From Sycon ciliatum (taxonomy: Eukaryota > Porifera > Calcarea > Leucosolenida > Sycettidae), in the NCBI RefSeq assembly GCF_964019385.1, contig NC_088645.1, positions 34,598,820 through 34,662,819 on the forward strand: a stretch of DNA of 64,000 nt, written 5' to 3'. The position numbers and the translations under genes are program-made. The notes beneath the pieces were generated by a model. It made no database searches and was not told the origin of the DNA. It saw only the letters and a program-made list of their open reading frames with translations. Positions 56,190 through 64,000 of this stretch are shown here, piece by piece; the first letter of the stretch is position 1, and each line of letters opens with the position of its first letter.

Positions 56190-57100
56190 TGTTGCTAGTG
56201 TTGGAGTGTTGCTAGTGTTGGAGCATTTATTATCACAAAACGGGCAGATAATGAAGATCTCCTCACGAATATTGCCAAAAGAGGCAAGAGTTTTGGCGGG
56301 AGTACAAGATTGTTCAGCGTGATCGTGAAGAAGCTACTGCCCTGGATGCCTCATTCTCATCATGTTCAGGTAGCACGCCAATCTCCAGACCCAACATTCC
56401 CGACAGCGCTGTGTGTGCACAGAACAAGCCTGACACACACTCCTCTGCAGAAAGTATTGCCAGTGTGGAGCAGCGAGATGGTTAATGTCGCAGCCATCTA
56501 GTGGAACATCCTCGACACAAATCCAGTCCAGTGAAACATCTATTACCTCCTCGAGACAAATCCAGTCTGAGGGGAACGCCCGTTGTCATCTTCCGTCAAA
56601 AGGACGCGGAAGGGTCCCAGTACAGTCGTCCAGCAAGGCTGTTGTTGGTAATGTTGGAGCATCAACTGGGAACAAAACCAATGTGTGTGGAGGACTGGCC
56701 AGGGATAGCCCGGAACAAATAGGGTCTATAACAATGACCTCCGTCAATCTGAAATTGAGATGGCTGGCAAGCCTGAAACTTTTATATCTCCCTAGCCTGA
56801 ACCAGTGATTGTAGCAGGCAGAAATGTGAACTGTTCGCCATCATTTTTGCTAAGTAGTCTAGACGAAGTGAACCATAGAAGCGCGTTGCAGAGAATGTCC
56901 TTTCCAGCCAGTGGGTCACCTGCCTCCTAGACGAGAAAGAGGTCCTAATCCATTTGTTTTGCTTTGCAGGCTTTTAGAGTGCACTAGTCAGTCTTCTGTG
57001 AAGGAGGCACACGCCAAAAACAAGACTTTGCATCGAGATGAGTCAATACTCTTGTCAGGTAAGGTACCGTGGTGCCTAACTGTGTAGCCTAAGCTAAGCC
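56190..57100 (+). pseudogene. G2 family, copy c
   Basis: Close relative of 32440-33310: GGAGCATTTATTATCACAAA, NEDLL-type start, QSEGNARCHLPSKGRGRVPV (frame 56485-56808), NVGASTG, CGGLARDSPEQIGSITMTSV. A deletion in VKSE shifts the frame, and the end contains VKEAHAKNKTLHRDE before GTAAGG. Not intact. Confidence 0.6.
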
Positions 57101-57289
57101 AGACAGTCAACTGACCCGGATCAACGTGGTAATAAGAGGCCAGATAAGAAGCCAAAGAGACTCGTAATTCTCAATTATTCATTATCATTACCACGTTCGA
57201 CTTGTGGACCCTGAGTGTGGACCCTGAGTTCGTGCAAGCCGCGCATGATAACTCATGGTTAGCATTTTACCGTTCACGCTATTTTCGAC

Positions 57290-57686
57290 GGTCGGTGTGT
57301 AGAGGGCGAGTCTACTGTTTTTGATGTGTTTCCGAGACACGTTTAGCAGTTCTGCTTCTGGGTCCTGACTCCTGACGCAAAGATAGACGTGTGAGGTAAC
57401 CCTAGTTGGAATCTTACCGTTTCGTTCTCCCGCTAAAAAGAGCTTTCTATCGCCGAAACGATACCAAACCGATGGTATTTTGGGTTTGGTGTACGAATGC
57501 CGTTGGATCTAGGGCGTGAACTGTAAAATGCCACATCTACACACAAAAAACGGTGCAGGCCGACCGTCGGAAAAAGCGTGAACGGTAAAATGCCATGTCT
57601 AGTGACGTTAACAATCTGCACGTACATATACATTGACACGATTATAGTAAACGTCAAGATACGTGACGTCACCACACCCCCTACGC
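57290..57686. repeat. Duplicated block R3, copy c
   Basis: Matches 43270-43610 plus 45200-45312, and 63100-63411. Confidence 0.75.
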
Positions 57687-57701
57687 CCTAGGAATTAGGA
57701 T
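57687..57701. other. Apparent hAT excision footprint
   Basis: CCTAGGAATTAGGAT replaces the single CCTAGGAT of copies A and D and the element-flanking pair of copy B. It looks like two slightly trimmed TSD copies left after excision. Confidence 0.6.
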
Positions 57702-57924
57702 CCCCATCACCACACACACTTCGCATTACATGCATCATGCAGTCATGATGGATCTGTTTTCTGAGAGGTTGAAGTGCAGCGCGAACTGACATAGACTGCA
57801 CAACGCACTCAAACTCACCTAGATCTACGTGACTCAGCCACTAGTACGGCACTAGACATGAGTGACCATACCGTGCACGTACGTGGGAGCTCAGCAGTCA
57901 GCACAGTCCACGCTTACATGTCAT

Positions 57925-57935
<11 letters not shown>

Positions 57936-57958
<23 letters not shown>
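57936..57958. repeat. (AAT)n microsatellite
   Basis: About eight AAT units at the A|T site where the Helitron sits in the B block. Confidence 0.9.
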
Positions 57959-57959
<1 letters not shown>

Positions 57960-58420
57960 GGGGTCGCACCCTGTAATAATAACGGGGCTGTTAATTTTAT
58001 AGTGTGACGTCAATGGGTCCTCGGATACGCGTGGCAACGCAGAGCACAATGGACAAACAACAATGGCCAGGCCCAGCGGGATACGGTGATCTGGCTCCTT
58101 TCTATGGCTTACATGTACGCTCAGATTCTAAGCGTCGCGGATCATGAAGCCCTTTCACGTGCTTCACCCACGCCTACAACCTGGTATAAAGGTGAGCGCG
58201 GGAACTAGCATTCTCTCAGTTACGTTACACAAGTCAGTAGTGAAGAAGAGATCGGTTCCGTTTGGTGTTGATTCAATACTAGCTCTTTACAGTTCTGACC
58301 TGTAGTTTCATGAGACTAGTTTTGTTGTAGATCTACAGCCTGTACAGAGCTGATCTACGTGCACTTTGCTATTTGAGAAAGTTGTTTAGCAGACCCTCTG
58401 TCAGCACCAGGTATTTCGAA
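57959..58420 (+). promoter_or_regulatory. 5' block of G1 copy C
   Basis: Perfect CRE TGACGTCA (58005-58012), TATAAAGGTGAGCG (58195) and GATCTACAG (about 58332), in the same order and spacing as copy A. Confidence 0.5.
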
Positions 58421-58477
58421 ATGGACGTATCGGACAGAACACCGCGCAAAAGTGAGAGTGACCGCCCCCGCCTTCAG
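58421..58477 (+). pseudogene. G1 copy C, exon 1
   Basis: MDVSDRTPRKSESDRPRLQ, 19 codons, donor GTGAGTA, phase 0. Intact as an exon. Confidence 0.55.
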
Positions 58478-59139
58478 GTGAGTAAATTTCATTTCTTCAA
58501 CCAAAGTTCTCAGCGACTGCTTTTATTGAGTATTCAAACTTCATTCGACTCTCACAAGTTTGAGGCTTTGCCTTTTTCTTCTTCAAATAGTGGACTCTGC
58601 TGCCGTCTATTTTTATGTTCCAAAATGGCTCATTGGAAGATGTTGTCACCATTAAAATGTATTGCCGTTGCGTGTCAGTTATCAGGTGCCCGCGAGACCG
58701 AATGCTTTTGAATAAATGAATAATTCTGGTTACTGACACTATGTAGCCAATGACCATTTTGTGCTTACAGTTGAAAAGGGCTGTGCACCATACGTATCTG
58801 AGTTTGGTGCAGTATTACTAATTTGCTAGTTTTAGAGTTAGATGGTCAATGTGCTCATTTACATGTACATGACATTGTATAAAGACTGACTTGTAAGAGC
58901 GAGTCGTAATGCTATATAACGGCAACGTTCACGATGCCCCATTTCCACATTTACACTAGAAGTAGGCCTGCAAATTTTACAGTGCAAATGAACTATCAGT
59001 GTACTGTTGGAGAACAAACTGGCCGGTTGACTGAACAGCGACATAGGTATAACGGCATTCGGAATGAGCATACACAAGCGCATGTAGTAGATTCTGATGA
59101 TGTCTTTGCGTTTTGTTTCTTTTCATGGTTCAATCATAG

Positions 59140-59196
59140 GAGCGCGGCGTTGCAGGTCTGAGGAATTTATTGTCAAAGAACGCTAAGTGCCCCAAG
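59140..59196 (+). pseudogene. G1 copy C, exon 2 (short form)
   Basis: ERGVAGLRNLLSKNAKCPK, 19 codons, acceptor TCAATCATAG and donor CCAAG then GTAAGC, phase 0-0. The last four residues differ from copy A, whose exon is 23 codons longer. Confidence 0.5.
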
Positions 59197-59451
59197 GTAA
59201 GCGGCCCCTTCTTAATAAGCATCCGCGAAAAAACACGTTTTCTAACCCTCAATAAATATTATTATGTATTTCCTTTTCAAAGAATGACTGGGGGAGTTTT
59301 ATAACCTTGCTGAAGAGAAGTCCAAGTCTAGAAATGACTATAGCGTAATTGCCTCTCTACGCCGAAATTTGGTTTTGTAATGTGACCAATAACGCACTAC
59401 GTACAATATGCGTTTGCAGCACTGGTATGTATAGACCATAGACACGCACAC

Positions 59452-59510
59452 ACACACAAGCACACACACACACAAGCACACACACACACACAGACACACA
59501 ACCACACACT
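59452..59510. repeat. Short (CA)n microsatellite
   Basis: Interrupted CA run in G1-C intron 2, at the position of the longer run in copy A. Confidence 0.9.
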
Positions 59511-59829
59511 CTTGTTTGCTTTGGTTTTTATTATTCCATTTCGCTGCCTCAACAATACAAAGAACACTAAAGTCTTGTACAGTGTACTTTCGCATCAATA
59601 CACATGCAAACATGCGTTATATGCAAATGCATGTGCATGACTGTATAATAGATCCATGATTACTTCTGCACAGTTCTGCATAGTTTTCACTGATATCATG
59701 ATATGATGGCAACAGAATCACTCTCAAGATGACGTCATAGCAACGAATGTAGTAAAGTGATGCAATGAATTTTGAACTGGATCACTAAATTGGCTGTCTT
59801 TGCCCTTTGTTTTCTCTTGAATTTTGTAG

Positions 59830-60678
59830 AAACAAGCATCAGATGATAATGAAACAGATGATATCCTCCAGAAAATGGCAAAGAAGAACGTAGAGATTCA
59901 ACGGAAATTTGATATCGCCCAACGAGATCGTGAAGAAGCTGCTGCCGTGGGTGCCTCATTCCGTTCTTCCCCACGTAGCACGCAGGCCTCCAGAGCCAAT
60001 GTTTCTTGCGGCGCTGGGTGTGCTCGAAGTCATAGCAAGCCCGGAATAATGTCCCCGCCATCCAGTCAAACATCTGGTTTGTCCTGTGGACAAATCTAGT
60101 CTGCCGGGAGCGCTTGTGGTCCTCTTCCGCCTAAAGGACGAGCCAGGATTCGGCCACTGTCTTCCCACATGGCTGTCGTTGTTAAGGTAGGAGCATCAAC
60201 TGGGTCACAGGCATCAAGTCAATCTTCTAGCATATCCTCAAGACAACTCCAGTCTGCGGGGAATGCTCGTTGTCTCCCGCCAAAAGGACGCGGAAGAGTC
60301 CGAGCACAGTCTTCAAACATGGCTGGTGCTGGAAATGTTGGAGCATCAACAGGGCCGCATACTACCGCATATGGACGAATGACGCTGACTCCCACCGAAC
60401 AACCTGGATACAAGCAGAAGATGAGGCATAGTGATAGTGATTCGTTGCAGACTGCGTCGTTTCCATCGAGTGAGTCGCCGTCCCTCCAGGCACGAAAGAA
60501 GCCTGAATCCAATCGCTTTGCAGGGTTACAGGGTGCGCTACTCGGCCTTGTCACTGAGGTACACGCCAAGAACGAAACCTTGAAAAAGGATCAGTCCACA
60601 CTGTTTTCTGGACATGTGCAAGTGGTGAGTCAGCCGAACAGGACTCCCACCGAACAACCGGGGCACAATCAAGGTTGA
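59830..60678 (+). pseudogene. G1 copy C, exon 3 with one in-frame TAG
   Basis: After the acceptor AATTTTGTAG the phase-0 frame runs 283 codons to TGA at 60676-60678 with a single TAG at 60097-60099, where relatives have CAG (Gln). The first part has a segment absent from copy A: DNETDDILQKMAKKNVEIQR and FDIAQRDREEAAA, a charged heptad-like helix. The rest matches A: NARCLPPKGRGRVRAQ, MAGAGNVGASTG, SDSDSLQTASFPSSESPSLQ, LVTEVHAKNETLKK. The frame is otherwise fully open on both sides of the TAG, so inactivation is recent, or the stop is read through or is a sequencing error. Confidence 0.6.
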
Positions 60679-61931
60679 AGTACAGATGTGTCCAGCCAAC
60701 CTGAATCAGAATCGGTGATGTTATAATTTCTCGCCGGCCGACCGGAGCGAGTGAGGCGAGAAATGATTTCTCGCGCAACAAAATTACTTTTCTTGCGTAT
60801 GTGGAATCTGATGTGTTCTCTGTTTGTTGCTGTTCTTTTTGCCTGACTCCTTCAGTCAGTGTTTTGTGTCTCACCAGTGTCTCCACCCTCCCACCCTTCA
60901 TGTCTGCCCATCTTCTTCCATTTCTTTATTGGCTGTAGATATGTTGTGCAAGTTTTCATGCTGCCATGTTGCCACTTGGGATTATACACCCGGTTTTTTC
61001 CCTCATTCGTACGTCCGTCGGCGCGAGGGTTTTTTCCCGGCTGGCTCGGTCCAGAGAAATTAATCTGACGGTCCCAGGTGGTGCGTGTCCTAGCTTTTTT
61101 TATGTCAGTTGAATGCACTCTATCTTTCCTCCTGGGGTCTGTCCCCCTGTATCTGCTCCTAGTTTCCTTTTGCATTCCGGTTCACATCTGGCTGGGGCCT
61201 ACTACCATGACTCTTTGTGCTCCTGCCTCTATTGTCTGGGTACATGTCGTTATGTCGGTGTATGTGGAGCGAGAAGAGATGAAAACTAGAATAACTGACA
61301 CTGAAGGTACTGAGGACCAAGCAGACCGCATGTAGGAAGTGTCTTCCACGCCTCCAGCAATGTCATCTATTTAGACAAGCAACCATACCGCTGTACTCTA
61401 GCCAGCAGACCACGCCATCAGGGGCATGCCAGTTTCCAGATTTGTCTAAAAGGCATAATTGGTTTCTAGGAATATGCAAGTGGAATCAAATTCCAGACTA
61501 TTTATCCAGGTCTGTTTACTGTCACCTGTGACTATTGATGCACGTCTATTCCCACCTTGTGTTGATCACCAAGCTGTTTCTGTGTTAGCGCTCTGCTACC
61601 ACCAAATTAAAAAAAGAAAGAAAGAAAAGAATGCATCAGCGGGGTGAAATTTATAACTGTGTTGACCATGGCGGGGAGCGGCGAGATAAGCTAGCAAAAG
61701 AGGCGAGCCTGCCTACAAGTAGGCATGACATTTAACATGGTCTATGAACTGTCTAATATTGGATATTGCTTTCATTTTCATGGGCAGCTTGAGCCGATAC
61801 GAGTATGCAGAGAAAATAGGAGATTTGGTAAACATAGTTGACAAAGCTCTGGGAAGTACTATGCCATTGCGGGTGTCCCGTGCGAAAGTAAACCAACTAT
61901 GCTTGCTGAGATGTTCAGGGACACTGTTCAG
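60679..61931. repeat. T block, copy of G1-C, with empty TTAA site
   Basis: Matches 38521-39658 along its length. At 61932-61935 a single TTAA marks the spot where copy A holds the TTAA element. Confidence 0.8.
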
Positions 61932-61935
61932 TTAA

Positions 61936-62534
61936 ATACGATGGACCAGAACGCATGATTGTCTCTGTGGCAGGATAGAGATGGGGCTGGTGGAGGCCAA
62001 GCTATATACTTAGATCAGTAGAGGCGAAAAGAGAGGGTTTACAGAAAATAATTTTCAACACACGTTTATGATGTATTTCTAGTGCCTGTCCTGCAGATTT
62101 ACTAAGCAAAAAATGCCAAGCAGTGGCGCCGTACAGAAGGATAGGAAGAAGGTAGCATTTATAAAATTGACTAATACATTCGGGGGACAAGTGGGAGCAG
62201 TGAGACATCAGGCAACGTCCAGATTTGCTAACTTTGTTGTACACAAAATCTACGGGAGAATTCCAGGACAATTGCGAGTCAAATACAACACCCAAATGCA
62301 TCTACAATCTACAATATTAATAGCCGAATCAAGTCAGGGAAGGGTGAATATGGGAGGGTGGTCTAGTTGAGACAGAAAGACGTTTTGGTTCTTCAAAATA
62401 TTGGGTTTCAGACGCCATGACAATATCCATTTATGAACAACATTGATTCCATTCTGAAGCTTCATCCACAGATTTACAATGTCAGCGTCAAACTGAAAGA
62501 GGGCTGTGTCATCAGCAAAATAGTGGCAAACCAT
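61936..62534 (-). pseudogene. Decayed LINE RT fragment
   Basis: The minus strand reads FADDTALFQFDADIVNLWMK and INVVHKWILSWRLKP (62534-62334). After a frame change come HLGVVFDSQLSWNSPVDFVY, FYKCYLLPILLYGATAWHFL and RVLKIIFCKP (62301-62002). Catalytic FADD present, frame broken, both ends missing. Confidence 0.75.
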
Positions 62535-62690
62535 CTATACAGTCAGGCAGATCGTGGCGATCATCAGACAGCAATGATTACAAAAACTCAATGAATGTTC
62601 TTGATATAGTGTGGTAAGGTGCTAGTGGAATCAGAGAATTTAAGCGCAAATAAGGTCAAGCGGTGATTCTATGCATGTACTTGCAAGATC

Positions 62691-62847
62691 AGCGCCTGGT
62701 GTACACCGTGAACAGTGCTGGTCCCAGGACCGAGCCCTGAGGGACACCGCAATTGGCCGTGTACGGGGTTCCAGCCCGACTTCCAGGTGGTTGACGGAGG
62801 CATTTCACTTGCTGTGGTCGGCTGGACAGATAGCTGGAGAACCATTA
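62691..62847 (-). pseudogene. Short fragment of the 54.6-kb LINE family
   Basis: GCGCCTGGTGTACACCGTGA and GACACCGCAATTGGCCGTGT match 55505-55640 closely; about 157 bp covering the GVPKGS region of the RT. Confidence 0.75.
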
Positions 62848-62851
62848 AAAT

Positions 62852-63411
62852 TTAACCAATACAATATCAGTATTTTAGTACTCCGGGGACGGAAAATTAT
62901 TTTCGTACTTCAGAAGTAGATCTGCTCTGTTTCGGTCGAATTTGGACAGAATGATCTTTGTAGCAACTTTAGTTACTCGAACCCGGACAGTTGAAATCTT
63001 ACGAATCGTAGTAGTGAGCAACTTCTCTAATGAAATGAACTTTACTTACGTGATGCCCAGGTTGGTCATTGTCGCTTCTCATACCACGTTTGACTTGTGG
63101 ACCCCGAGTTCGTGTAACCCTGGTTGGAATCTTACCCTTTCGTTCTCCCGCTAAAAAGAGCTTTCTATCGCCGAAACGATACCAAACCGATCTTGGTTTG
63201 GGTTTGGGGTACGAGTGCCGTTGGATCTAGCGCGTGAACTGTAAAATGCCATGTCTACACACACAAAAAACGGTGCAGGCCGACCGTCGGAAATAGCGTG
63301 AACGGTAAAATGCTGACCATGTCTATTGACGTTTACAATCTGCACGTACATGTACATTGACGCGATGATAGCAAACGTCAAGATACGTGACGTCACCACA
63401 TCCCCCTACGC
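62852..63411. repeat. Blocks R2 (partial) and R3, copy d
   Basis: 62852-63085 matches R2 and 63100-63411 matches R3, in the same order as at 33.5 and 42.1-43.6 kb. They lead into the G1-D 5' block. Confidence 0.7.
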
Positions 63412-64000
63412 CCTAGGATCCCCATCACCACACACACTTCGCATTACATGCTTGATGCAGTCATGATGGATCTCTAAGAGGGTGAAGTGCATCGCGAGCT
63501 GACATAGACTGCATAACGCACTCAAACTCACGTAGATGTACATATACGTGACTCAGCCTCTAGACATGAGTGACCGTACCGTGCACGTACGTGGGAGCTC
63601 AGCAGTCAGCACAGTCCACGCTTACATGTCATGTAATAATAATAAAAACGGGGCTGTTAATTTTATAGTGTGACGTCAATGGGTCCTCGGATACGTGTGG
63701 CAACGCAGAGCACAATGGACAAACAACAATGGCGAGGCCCAGTGGGATACGGTGATCTGGCTCCTTTCTATTGCTTGCACGTACATGTACGCTCAGATTC
63801 TAAGCGTCGTGGATCGATCGTGAAGCCCTTTCATGTGCTTCACCCACGCCTAAAACCTGGTATAAAGGTTAGCGCGGGAACTAGCATTCTCGCAGTTACG
63901 TTACGCAAGTGAGTAGTGAAGAAGAAATCGGTTACGTTTGTTGTTGATTCACTACTAGCTGTTTACAGTTCTGACCTGTAGTTTCATGAGTCTAGTTTTG
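63412..64000 (+). promoter_or_regulatory. 5' block of G1 copy D (gene continues beyond window)
   Basis: Single CCTAGGAT (63412-63419, empty hAT site), uninterrupted A|T Helitron site (63636/63637), CRE TGACGTCA (63671-63678) and TATAAAGG (63861). Here the motif after TATAAAG reads GTTAGCG instead of GTGAGCG. Exon 1 should lie a few hundred bases beyond the window edge. Confidence 0.55.

Noticed and set aside
63670..63912. 80-codon ORF in the G1-D 5' block
   Set aside because: The frame is broken in the A, B and C blocks, so it is not a conserved coding region.

Overview
The window is eukaryotic nuclear DNA from an invertebrate animal. It holds split genes with GT/AG introns, a BEL/Pao LTR retrotransposon, several non-LTR (LINE) families, Helitrons, hAT-like, TTAA-type and TA-type DNA elements, a large satellite, and many CA, CT and AAT microsatellites. 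A sponge or another early-branching or marine invertebrate fits the mix (BEL/Pao, DUF7869-type protein, SWIM family), but the species cannot be fixed from sequence alone. Single-copy host coding sequence is sparse.

Region 1 (1-24 kb): the 3' part of an apparently intact BEL/Pao element with its 3' LTR, then a sushi (CCP) exon with phase 1-1 boundaries. An intact 663-codon DUF7869-like gene follows on the minus strand, framed by terminal inverted repeats that mark a complete DNA transposon. Next come two arrays of a 34-bp satellite (about 205 and about 113 monomers). The arrays lie inside a TA-flanked transposon, and a low-copy relative at 29.1-30.8 kb carries only one monomer, so the satellite arose by expanding the transposon's own left end. 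A 5.6-kb tandem duplication made the second array. A duplicated 30-bp exon and a transmembrane exon, in compatible phase with the sushi exon, suggest a sushi-stalk-TM host receptor gene whose introns absorbed all this DNA.

Region 2 (24-32 kb): a decayed SWIM zinc-finger gene fragment, a TTAA-flanked element, small TA-flanked MITEs, and a LINE split by a TA-element insertion.

Region 3 (32-64 kb): a patchwork of local segmental duplications. The core is a three-exon gene, called G1 here. It has an intact copy A (exons at 35174, 36260 and 37654), a wrecked copy B (exon 2 lost, exon 3 inverted), a copy C with one in-frame TAG, and the 5' block of a copy D at the right edge. Diverged relatives (G2) lie at 32, 41 and 56.5 kb. 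I do not recognise the protein: it has a short basic N-terminus, R/G-rich and S/P-rich repeats of 117 residues, and a helical LVTEVHAKNETLKK-like end. The duplicated blocks give natural empty-site controls. They show a hAT-like insertion with an 8-bp TSD in B, empty sites in A and D and an apparent excision footprint in C; a Helitron inserted between A and T; and a TTAA element with its empty site. Fragments of at least three LINE families fill the rest.

The strongest leads are the transposon-to-satellite conversion, the DUF7869 transposon with defined ends, the unrecognised G1/G2 gene family, and the GCGAAGC mini-hairpins shared by the Helitrons and TTAA elements.
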